Below, in pieces: positions 20,625 to 29,132 of a DNA stretch of 40,606 bases. The notes under the pieces were generated by a model. That model had not been told where the DNA came from. It saw nothing but the letters and a program-made list of their open reading frames with translations, and made no database searches. Made by a program: the position numbers and the translations under genes. The stretch comes from Coemansia sp. RSA 922 (lineage: Eukaryota; Kickxellomycota; Kickxellomycetes; Kickxellales; Kickxellaceae), in NCBI GenBank assembly GCA_027577415.1, contig JANBQS010000072.1, positions 1 through 40,606 on the forward strand. The letters run 5' to 3'. Each line of letters starts with the position of its first letter. Positions within the stretch are counted from its first letter, which is position 1.

Positions 20625-20834
20625 AAATTGATAGGTTAGCTAGACGCTAACGAGCAGTGGGTGCTTGCCCACCAACCCTGCAAGCAGCCAGAGCTATGGT
20701 CAAGTTTAGCCAGGGGTAAGGGAAGAGAGGCGGCGCCTTATTTTATATTCAAAGAGCTTATAAAACTAGGTGGATTTCAGGCCTGAAAAGGGCATAACCC
20801 ACTGCTTGTTAGCGTCTAGTTTACCTATCAATTT
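20625..20834. mobile_element. MITE-like element, 210 bp with 38-bp inverted termini
   Basis: The left arm (20625-20662) begins AAATTGATAGGTTAGCTAG and ends CAGTGGGT. The right arm (20797-20834) is its reverse complement with about four mismatches. The interior has no coding capacity. Arm length, size and lack of genes fit a non-autonomous DNA transposon (MITE). Target-site duplications are not clear; an AATT-type site at both edges is possible. It ends 34 bp from the stop codon of the minus-strand gene that follows, so it may supply part of that gene's 3' UTR. Confidence 0.75.
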
Positions 20835-20867
20835 CAAAAAATTGTTAAAATTGAAGAGCATAAAACA

Positions 20868-23246
20868 TTAATATTCCAAGGGCTGGACTCTGAGGCGTTG
20901 CAGGCAGCCAATATACTCCAGGCCAACATTGGTACTAACAATCGCGCCAATGCCCTTGGTGACGCCGTCGACAGACTGGGCACCGACTCGCAGCATATCC
21001 AATGCTCGTAAGCGACACACTAGACCAATGATCATACTGCGGTAGTGATTTAGTTCTGGGGCCATCAAGCGCGTTGACTTTGGAGTAGAGTTACGGCGAT
21101 AGTAGTCTGAAAAGTACCTCTTTCCGTATGCTTCCAAAACGCGTAGTGACGTGTTGAGAGACAACAATGTCTTCGCAGCGTTAGCGCGCTGGTATTCGTC
21201 GATGAGCTTGGAGTCAGAAAAGATTGGCTCGCTGAATATCACGCAGACGCTCAATCGACGCAGATTAGGGAAAAGCTGCAACATGTATTCCACATCGTGC
21301 TGTCGATGCTCGCCCTCCAATGTCAGCAAAGTCAGACTATCAGCAAATGGGAGACGCGGGAATCGGAGCCTCAAACCCTTGCCAACAGTCAGGGCCAGTG
21401 TCAGATGCCTAAGACTCGGACAGACAGTCGACAGGGCCTTGCTGACTCCGGCTGTATCGTCCTTACTTATTGCGCTCGTAAATCGCAAACTAAGGCTGCG
21501 CAGACCGCGGAATGTGGAGAAAGCAAAGTCGCTCTGAAAAGAACACGCCGAACAGCAGATCACCAGGGAAGTTATCGCACTATCGGCAAACATACTCAAG
21601 TTCCAGTGATGGATCGAGTCGCGCAGCTTAAGGCTGGATAGCACCGGAAACTTTGGCGTGTCGTACTCGGGAAAGTCGCGGAAGCGAGTGCAAAGCTGGC
21701 TTTGCACATCGTCATAATACAGTATGCCCTCTTCGCTTTCTTCTTCGTCCTCGCGGCCCTCAAACCGGTGCTCAAGAAGCTTCTCAATGTTCATGGCTTT
21801 CAATACCAGTGTCTTCAAGGAGGAAAACGAAATCGGCGACTTTGAAGAGACTGAGCCCCCTTCGGTCGAATCCATGTCACCCAGGTATTCAAGGAGATTC
21901 CACTCGAACTCCTCAATGACGGGAGCCAACTTCAGCTCAACCAGAGTATTGGCTATCATAATCGGAGCTGACATCAGATACGTTTCGTCGGGTCCATCGA
22001 TCTCCATACACTCGATAAAGATTGGCAGAGCCGTCACACCCGTGTCGTAGTCGTCGGTGAGCTTTGGCCAGCAGTCTGCCTTGACCCGCACAGCGCACAA
22101 TGACTCTGGCCTATTCAACCGTTCCTTAATCAGCTGCTCGATGAGTACGCAGCCGTATATCGCCTTGGAGTGGGATCCGTAGTACTCGATCTTGCGTAGT
22201 GAAGGCAAAATGTCGGAGAGAAGCCTATTAAGTGCCTTGACAGCCTTGGGATCCTGCTCTGCCTTGGTATTGGTCTGAGTCGTACCACTAGGGTCCCGCA
22301 TGTCGATGTGCAAAAGCTCAACTGCTGGCCACATATGTCTGCCAAACTCAACCAGCAGTAGTTGACGCAAGAGCTGGCCCGCAGTCTGGCCCTTGCCTTG
22401 CACTATTATCTGCACCTCGCTTGCCTTTTCAATCAGCCCCGCCACACTGAGGAGGCCAATGTTTGTGCGAAGCCGTATGTCGATGCCACTCCGAGAAAGT
22501 CCAACCGGGTTGAGCAAGTTATCATCGTCGTCACTGTTCCAGTCATCACCCTCATCAACGACATCAGTCCTGCCTTGCCCTTTACTATCAATACTCGTGC
22601 TGCTGTCGCCTTTCACTCCTCGTTCTTTGGTATCAACACTCTTTCCGTCATCATCCACATCCCGGATATCTAGCGATCCGCCAATAACCACATAGGCAGT
22701 GTGGTAGAACAGTGGCAATGCAACTGCACGCCACACATGGTTAACGGCAGCTACTCGCTGAAGGCTGCACAGGTGCACCAAAAGCTCTTCAGACGTACAG
22801 GCTGGTCCAGGAACAGGCGATAGGTAGCCAAAGACCATTTGTAGAACGCTGTTGGGACTCGGAGCCATTGGTTTATCACATGATAAAGCAAGCTCTGGCA
22901 TCTGCTGTCTGCGCTCCATCACCGTCTGTCTCCGCTGTAGTCGTACCTGCTCCTTTTGCTCTAGCTCCAACTCGCAACTCCGCTTCATAGCCTTCCTCGC
23001 CTCACTCTCCCACTGCATGCGCTTCTGGCTTGCTTCGCGATGCTGCTTCATCCTCTCCTCGTGTTTCTGTCGCCGAACAAGCTTGGCTTCGCGCTGTTGT
23101 TGCACCTGCTCCTGTTGCTGCTCATGATATTGCTGTCGGCGCTTCAACAGCGCCTCCTTTTCAACTGTCAACCGATCCCACTGCTGCTGCCACTGCTGTA
23201 TCTCTTCGGGCGACTGTAGACTCTCACGTTTCTGATTTAGATCATG
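20868..23246 (-). CDS. F-box/LRR-like family D protein with N-terminal coiled coil; start unresolved
   Basis: The open frame runs from just after the TAA at 23247-23249 down to the TAA at 20868-20870. The first ~100 residues are Gln/Arg/Glu-rich and look like a coiled coil (RRQQYHEQQQEQVQQQREAK). An F-box-like motif follows (PNSVLQMVFGYLSP, then LQRVAAVNHVWRAVALPLFY), and then a long LRR-like region (FSSLKTLVLKAMNIEK, FPNLRRLSVCVIF). The first in-frame ATG is at about 23051, inside the coil, so the true start may be upstream. A 9-nt exon ATGGCACGC (23251-23259) joined over a 37-nt GT..CTACAG gap would keep the frame, but that intron is very short. It is a paralogue of the divergent gene at 23676: both share GQT-rich, TNI-containing and ALNRxLS-LPSLR blocks. 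Confidence 0.7.
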   Translation of the reverse strand, partial: HDLNQKRESLQSPEEIQQWQQQWDRLTVEKEALLKRRQQYHEQQQEQVQQQREAKLVRRQKHEERMKQHREASQKRMQWESEARKAMKRSCELELEQKEQVRLQRRQTVMERRQQMPELALSCDKPMAPSPNSVLQMVFGYLSPVPGPACTSEELLVHLCSLQRVAAVNHVWRAVALPLFYHTAYVVIGGSLDIRDVDDDGKSVDTKERGVKGDSSTSIDSKGQGRTDVVDEGDDWNSDDDDNLLNPVGLSRSGIDIRLRTNIGLLSVAGLIEKASEVQIIVQGKGQTAGQLLRQLLLVEFGRHMWPAVELLHIDMRDPSGTTQTNTKAEQDPKAVKALNRLLSDILPSLRKIEYYGSHSKAIYGCVLIEQLIKERLNRPESLCAVRVKADCWPKLTDDYDTGVTALPIFIECMEIDGPDETYLMSAPIMIANTLVELKLAPVIEEFEWNLLEYLGDMDSTEGGSVSSKSPISFSSLKTLVLKAMNIEKLLEHRFEGREDEEESEEGILYYDDVQSQLCTRFRDFPEYDTPKFPVLSSLKLRDSIHHWNLSMFADSAITSLVICCSACSFQSDFAFSTFRGLRSLSLRFTSAISKDDTAGVSKALSTVCPSLRHLTLALTVGKGLRLRFPRLPFADSLTLLTLEGEHRQHDVEYMLQLFPNLRRLSVCVIFSEPIFSDSKLIDEYQRANAAKTLLSLNTSLRVLEAYGKRYFSDYYRRNSTPKSTRLMAPELNHYRSMIIGLVCRLRALDMLRVGAQSVDGVTKGIGAIVSTNVGLEYIGCLQRLRVQPLEY

Positions 23247-23675
23247 TTACGCGTGCCATAGCGCAGCGTGAGGGCCCACGTGATCAGTCCAATGATGATA
23301 CACGTTTGTCGGTTACCACGGACTTACAACGCCCAAATGACCCACCACCGATAGATGATCGCCCGCCTACAAAGAGGCACAACACGGCGACACTAAGGGT
23401 ATCGGGAAAGGCATATCTCCGTCTATGGAAACGAGCCATGAAAAAGGCTATATAAACATTAGCCTGTCGACATCCAGAGATAGACACTTGTTCTCACTTT
23501 TTATACGCTCATATTTATTATATTCTATACGCTTCGAGTCTCGCTACGCTCACAAAGTAACACTCGCATAAATCGGGGAAATCCAGCCCACCCCTGATCC
23601 AGATTCGCAAACGTCAACCTTTTGTTTTTCTTCTCTCGTTTTAAAGGTTTATTACATTCAATCCATATTGTTTCA
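23247..23675. other. Divergent promoter region of the family D pair
   Basis: TATATAAA at 23449-23456 points right toward the gene at 23676. No ATG lies between that box and 23676, which supports that start. The minus-strand side contains splice-like signals (GTAAGTCC at about 23315) but no exon that joins in frame to the coiled-coil gene. Confidence 0.5.
23449..23456 (+). promoter_or_regulatory. TATA box of the plus-strand family D gene
   Basis: TATATAAA, 220 bp before the ATG at 23676. The leader in between is ATG-free. Confidence 0.45.
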
Positions 23676-25631
23676 ATGCCTAAAACCAGATCAACGTTGT
23701 CCCGGAAGAAGTCGCAGAAGCCAAGTAAGCCGCAGAAGCCATGTATGCTGCACATCGCTTCGACCAGTGCTGCAGAGGTACCCAGCGATGTGCTTCAGTT
23801 GATCACTGACTACCTGTCGCCCACACGCTGCGCAAGTCAGTTGTCCAACCACGTGCATGTTCTCCAGCGACTAGCTGGCGTCAATCGTCGGTGGCGAGCA
23901 GTTGCTATGCCCCAACTCTACCAGACAGTCGTCATCGACATTGACGAGCCCACCAAGAAACAAAGCACGCATGGCGAGGGCAACAAACTGTGGACAAATA
24001 TCGACCTCTTCACGGGAACCGATCTAGTCCGAATGGCCCGCGAGGTTTGGATCACTGTTCGAGGCTCAGGACAGACGTCACTCCTGCTCGCGCAAAGGCT
24101 GCGGAGTGCAGGGCTAAGAAAAACAGTGTGGCCAGGGGTCGAGCGACTACATTTCGATACGAGCAAATGCAGCTTCAAAGGCTTGCGATGGATATTCCCG
24201 AGTAGTTGCGAGAGAGCCTTGGCTGCACTCAACAGAGTATTGTCGGCGGCTCTGCCTTCGCTACGTGAGATTTCGTTCCTGGGACCAGGCGCCCACATGG
24301 TCTACAACCGTATTCCTATTAGCCAGTTGATCAATGCGCGTTTAGGCGGACCACAGCCGCTCCGAGTCCTGCGAATTACGTCTGACATTCACCTTGATTT
24401 TGCGCGTCGTCTATCGCAGCTATCCACTCCTATCGAGCTTACGTGTCTCGACATCAACACTATTGAAATTACAGAAGGAGCTCCGCTTCTTTTGCCGCCA
24501 CTGCTGGCCAGCACTCTCGTAGAGCTGAGGTTGGGCTCGATATACGTAAAGAAGCTCTGGGAGCCCTTTATTGCACCGCCCAGCAGCAGCCTTGTGTTCT
24601 CGTCTCTAAAGTCTCTGACTCTGTGCTTTACGTTGGGCCGCGAAATCCAGCCACGCCACTCTAACACCATTAAATTTGCCATGGACTCTGAGGACGAGGA
24701 CTGGTGGGAAGAAGACGACGACGGCCACCATGGTCTCAGCGAGATGGATCCAGACCCGGAAACGAGCGCTCCGGGCTATATGGCGTCGGCAAAATTTGGT
24801 ACTCCCAAATTCCCAGTACTGACTAGCCTCGAGATTCGTCGGTTTCCCAGGAGTCTCACACAGTTCTTATTGCTGTTTGAGTCCAGCCCTATTACGACGC
24901 TATCGCTTTGGTCACTAAAGCATCGGATACCAGAAGATTTGGATCTCTCGCCATTTCGCGAGTTGCGTAATTTCAGTGTTCGCTTCTTGGATGTTATTGA
25001 CGGAGCTGACGAAGAGCTCATTGATAATTCTCTATCGTCCATTATCACCACCGTCAATCCCAGGCTTCAGGCTCTGACTCTAATGATGCACACCTATGAT
25101 CCATTCAAGCTCGAGCTAGACGCGCTCTCGTTTGCCGACAACCTTACATCCCTGACATTCGAGGGACATATTGTTCTCGGCCATGCTGTATCACTTCTGC
25201 CTTTGCTGAGCAACTTGCAAAGGCTCAATATTTTTGCGAGTGTTACTGACTCTGTGCCAGCAGCGGTGTTCAAGCGCGAGTATAAGCAAAAGATTGCTCC
25301 ACATTTGCTACCACCACTCAGCACATCTCTGCGATGTGTGCAGGCTGAGCATTTGCAGAAATTAGCCAAGGAGGAGCGCTGGACTATTACTACACATATT
25401 CCGCGAAACGCGGCCGAAGAGGTCTCGCTATATCGTCATCTAATATTGTACTTGGTGTGCCGTGTCCCCTCTCTCGATACTCTGATGGTTAGCGCAGCCT
25501 CCCTTGAGGGGGTTAAAAAGAGTATCAACACGCTGGCAAAGCCAGGCATTGGCCCTGAACACTTGAGCCGTATACGGTGTGTGGAGATCCCTGTAGTTGA
25601 TGAGTTTTATTTTGAACTAGATGGCGAATAG
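23676..25631 (+). CDS. F-box/LRR-like family D protein (651 aa)
   Basis: The start is the ATG at 23676 (MPKTRSTLSRKKSQKPSKPQ), the first ATG after the TATA box; the stop is TAG at 25629-25631. A basic N-terminus is followed by an F-box-like segment (PSDVLQLITDYLSP, then LQRLAGVNRRWRAVAMPQLY). The remainder is LRR-like (LVFSSLKSLTLCFTLG, FPVLTSLEIRRFPRSL, LSNLQRLNIF) with an acidic loop, DSEDEDWWEEDDDGHHG, near residue 335. Shared blocks with the minus-strand neighbour show an inverted duplication; this copy lacks the coiled coil. The expected role is an SCF-type substrate receptor, inferred from the F-box-like plus LRR layout and not from a specific orthologue. Confidence 0.85.
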   Translation: MPKTRSTLSRKKSQKPSKPQKPCMLHIASTSAAEVPSDVLQLITDYLSPTRCASQLSNHVHVLQRLAGVNRRWRAVAMPQLYQTVVIDIDEPTKKQSTHGEGNKLWTNIDLFTGTDLVRMAREVWITVRGSGQTSLLLAQRLRSAGLRKTVWPGVERLHFDTSKCSFKGLRWIFPSSCERALAALNRVLSAALPSLREISFLGPGAHMVYNRIPISQLINARLGGPQPLRVLRITSDIHLDFARRLSQLSTPIELTCLDINTIEITEGAPLLLPPLLASTLVELRLGSIYVKKLWEPFIAPPSSSLVFSSLKSLTLCFTLGREIQPRHSNTIKFAMDSEDEDWWEEDDDGHHGLSEMDPDPETSAPGYMASAKFGTPKFPVLTSLEIRRFPRSLTQFLLLFESSPITTLSLWSLKHRIPEDLDLSPFRELRNFSVRFLDVIDGADEELIDNSLSSIITTVNPRLQALTLMMHTYDPFKLELDALSFADNLTSLTFEGHIVLGHAVSLLPLLSNLQRLNIFASVTDSVPAAVFKREYKQKIAPHLLPPLSTSLRCVQAEHLQKLAKEERWTITTHIPRNAAEEVSLYRHLILYLVCRVPSLDTLMVSAASLEGVKKSINTLAKPGIGPEHLSRIRCVEIPVVDEFYFELDGE

Positions 25632-26040
25632 CGTTCAGTCTATCGATAATTATTTTAACACTCGTCTAGGATATTTACGACAAAAAAATGCACATCTATT
25701 TTCCACAAAAGGAAGAAACAATCCAAGAAAAACAAGACATGCCAAAGACGAATAAATACACCGATTCAGATATAAATATTTAACGTCCATCTGAATAAGC
25801 GTGCTTTGAAACAATGTAAGCTGATATATCGTATTCCCCCAAATTTCCGTTTCTTCACATTGTCGGAATATGGAAATTGCTTGAGTGAATGGCTTCCACC
25901 TTCACTGCCTTCTTCCTGCGGCAGGCAAGAAACGCCTTTCTTTCTTGTTATATAAAGCGAGCTGCTGTCGCTCCATGCTATTTTCAAAAACATCAGCAAA
26001 CACACCACATTTCTTCTCAGCCAAACTCTTATTTTTAAAC
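25632..26040. other. Intergenic region upstream of the small gene at 26041
   Basis: AT-rich, with the TATA box at 25949-25956 as its only clear signal. Confidence 0.5.
25949..25956 (+). promoter_or_regulatory. TATA box of the 26041 gene
   Basis: TATATAAA followed by GCGAGC, 85 bp before the ATG at 26041. An earlier in-frame ATG at 25975 would lie at or before the expected transcription start. Confidence 0.6.
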
Positions 26041-26514
26041 ATGTCTTTTGAAAAGGGTCCGTTTTACTACTTTAGTGTATTCGCCAATCCTCTAGGCGAA
26101 CTGGAGATCGGTAAACATGCCGCTAAGAATGATATTATTACCAATGAGATAATTGAGGCTCTTACCCCTGATCCAGTTTCTTACAATGGTGCATCGCCTG
26201 TTAAACTGACAATCTGTCCTGGCAAGTCAATCTTCACAGGATGTTCTTCTGGAGCATTTATGCTTGGGCACCATCTAGGCGTAAATCCAAATGTACAAGA
26301 GCACGTATATGTATTTTTTGGAACTCAAGAGCAGGTAGAGAACATTTGGCGCAACTTGCGTGATAAGGGGACGAGTCTTTCTGATAAAGCTATGCAGTTA
26401 GCAAAGCCATATTATGACACTAATAGATTGGATTGGTCGCCCTCTACTGACTATAGCTCACTAAGTCGCCTTCAGCAATTTGTGGGTAAAGGGTATAGCT
26501 TCTCTAATTGCTAA
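26041..26514 (+). CDS. Small uncharacterised protein (157 aa)
   Basis: The ATG at 26041 opens MSFEKGPFYYFSVFANPLGE; the stop is TAA at 26512-26514. There is no signal peptide or membrane segment. The central part has alternating hydrophobic strands (PVKLTICPGKSIFTG, HVYVFFGTQEQVENIWRNL), suggesting a small alpha/beta fold. I do not recognise the family. The TATA box and T-rich leader resemble those of the small plus-strand gene at 34148. The frame is open 52 codons further upstream, but the TATA position argues for the 26041 start. Confidence 0.7.
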   Translation: MSFEKGPFYYFSVFANPLGELEIGKHAAKNDIITNEIIEALTPDPVSYNGASPVKLTICPGKSIFTGCSSGAFMLGHHLGVNPNVQEHVYVFFGTQEQVENIWRNLRDKGTSLSDKAMQLAKPYYDTNRLDWSPSTDYSSLSRLQQFVGKGYSFSNC

Positions 26515-27282
26515 CTGAGGAGAGTGTTCGGCGTGGGGATTTTTTTTTATTAAACCACATTGGCTATCCCAATATAGGTGACCTGGCTTGCAGCTTCTGG
26601 TTGTGTCCGACGTTTCCCTTCAGAGCGCACTTGGTAGACTTCTCTTGGTAATAGTTTTTCTTTATTTTCTCTACAATATTATAATAAATATATTCAAAGC
26701 ACATGGCAATTTTCAGCTCAGATATCAAAAAGCGGTAATAGGAACGACAGCTACAGTTGCTTTCAGCCTATGCTTCTAGAACATGTCGCTACCATTGCGT
26801 AAACTTATTTTGGATCACCGATCCTGAGCAAAACAGTCTTCCTTGACAATAATATTGGCATTCTCTTTATTCCTTCACTATTGAAAAAGTTTCATGCACT
26901 CCTGGCCAAGATTTTTGCGACGTTGAATGAGTGGTTCCGTTGTTGCTTTTTAGCGGGTGAAATGGGAAACAGGATTAGCTCACTTTGAGACGTATACAAT
27001 AGTTGATACTCTTTTTCATATCTTGCAATTAAACAATTGATCTGTATTACTCGCTAGTGCACTATGACATACTGCAAATGCCTAATTGATATTTTGAAGT
27101 GCAATGACGATGGATCAAGTCATGTGAAATGAGCCCGATTGTCCTATTCTTCAGTCTGATTTTCATATCTGCGGTCTCCAGATCAATGTTTGCAAAGTTG
27201 CTCTCTTTCTCTTCCTCTTCTTCAGCTTTAGCTTACTTTTATTTTTATTATTTATCCTTGATTCGTAGGCAATTCGTTGGCA
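26515..27282. other. Intergenic region, 768 bp
   Basis: AT-rich, with short frames lacking an ATG. A pyrimidine-rich tract (about 27198-27225) precedes the next gene. No RNA gene or repeat was seen. Confidence 0.5.
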
Positions 27283-29022
27283 ATGCAACTTTTATCGGCG
27301 TTTCAGCTTCTTCCGCCCCATGCCGTCAAGCTGATAGTCAACCGTGTCGCGTATAGCAGTCGCATGGTGTATGCCGATTTCGATGAAGGATAGGGCATGG
27401 CCAGTAGAATATATACGATGATACAGCTTCCGCTGCTGTGGGTGTGCCACAACTTTTGTGCCTTTGTTTATGGGGAGCTCTGCAAGAGATACTGTCTAGA
27501 AGTATTCTCCAACGAGGAGAAACCCTATGGCTCGCCTGACTTTTGGCCTTATCGTCATCGAAATCCTGACAATCCTTCGCACCAAACAGCCAAGGAGCTG
27601 ACTTTGAAGTTTGACGCGTGGGCGGTCTACTCGGGCAAGGCACTTGAGCATTTGTCCACGGCGCGATTTGAGGGGTGTCCGTTTCCGCACGTTCGCGTGC
27701 TTTTGGTTACTCTACACATCAACCCCAAAGAAGCCGGTGACGGCGATGAGTTCATACCTGCGATCACCAAAGACTATCCTTTAGAGATGACGGCAAACAC
27801 GACGGCGTTTGTGCAGCGACTAAAACAGATGGCGCCCGGGATCAACGAAGTCGATGTGGAGGTCTTACTCGATATTGATGACGGTATATCGCTGGAAGAG
27901 TGTAGCGTCCATGATAGGGAACTTGCTCGGCAGCTCTTTGGTATTGCCGATACTATGGTAGCGATTACCCCTGGTAGTGCTCCGATGGTTATGTTCATGG
28001 ATCTGGAGCCGCTTCGTAGCCTGGTACGCATTGACATCCAATTGGACGGATATGCCGAGGTTATAGTGCCGATGGTGCGTCGAAACACGCAGACGTTGCA
28101 AGTCCTTGCTGTCAGTGTGAGAGGCCTTGCTGAGATTACGGGTCTTATCCAGAATACAGGCGTCGGCGACTACCTGGAGTATCCATGCTTGCACACACTG
28201 AAGCTGTATGAGTTTAATGGTCTCATGGAACTCAAGAAACCGGTCTTTCCTGGGGCGGTACCTTTTCCCAATCTTCGGAAACTAACTCTATGGTCTTGCT
28301 ATCCATTTGGCGACGACGTGGTCTTCCGAGGCAATGCAGCCACACTCATGTATCTGGATATGGAGATGGACATCACGCTGATTACCGTTATTCTCAAGCA
28401 TGACGTATTTACACCCGGCAGCCATCCAAAGCTACACTGCGTTATAGTCGATTCGCTAGAGCGCCATACCCTGATCGAGCATCCCAATTATCCGGCATAT
28501 CTACAGTTTGTTCTTGGCATCGGTCAAGGAGCGCCTGTGCGAGAGTATGGTATCCCCAAATTTGGCAACTATTTATTACTGGAGGCTCCGCTGCATAGTA
28601 GGCTCGCGAATATTCAGGTTCTAACTCTTTCGCATACGCCAGTAGATCTCTGGGGAGTACTTGCCCTCGTTAAGCTGTTTCCGGTTCTCTCTGATCTGAC
28701 CACACTGCCTCCAGCGCTTGGACCGATGCCCACTGGTGTCACAAGGGCCAAGCTCACAGCGCACGTAATCTCAAACTACTCGCCCATGGCCAAGCGATTC
28801 CATTGCTGGCGTTTCTGCGATCATAATTATGGCGACCATACCGACATTGTGATGTGTGTGGTCTTGGTGGCGTTGGTGTGTCCCAACTTTGACTATGCCG
28901 CTCCACGTCCAAGCGGGCACAAGATCTACAGGGAAAAGCTGGAAGATACTATAGCCACAGGAGGATTCAAAAAGTATGCACCTCGTTTGCGCCGCTTGCT
29001 GTTTGACAGAGGACAAAACTAA
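27283..29022 (+). pseudogene. F-box/LRR-like family A copy with an in-frame TAG at codon 37
   Basis: The ATG at 27283 opens MQLLSAFQLLPPHAVKLIV, the family A F-box-like motif. A TAG at 27391-27393 interrupts the frame at codon 37 (ADFDEG-stop-GMASRIY), after which QLPLLWVCHNF resumes in the same frame and runs to the TAA at 29020-29022 (580 codons). All downstream blocks are kept: YSGKALEHL, LKQMAPGINEVDVE, FPGAVPFPNLRKL, FGDDVVFRGNAATLMYL, NYSPMAKRFHCWRF and LVALVCPNFDYA. An ATG at 27397, six bases past the TAG, could start a form lacking the F-box-like motif but keeping the LRR-like part. So it is either a pseudogene, a readthrough gene, or an F-box-less receptor. Confidence 0.75.
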
Positions 29023-29132
29023 AGTTGTCTATGCATTTCTTAACTAGTTGGCAGGGTCTAATAATGCTAATATGATGAATGATAAAAAAACTATGAATAT
29101 CAACAACCTAGACTAGAAAACTAATCCGAGTG

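Noticed and set aside
21151..22695. Several plus-strand frames of 90-130 codons
   Set aside because: They are antisense shadows of the family D gene.
26588..26779. 63-codon hydrophobic frame
   Set aside because: It has no ATG start and no related sequence in the window.
1986..29022. Reassigned UAG (alternative genetic code)
   Set aside because: TAG ends well-supported genes here (the M16 peptidase, the BTB protein, family D at 25631, family B at 16074), so TAG works as a normal stop.
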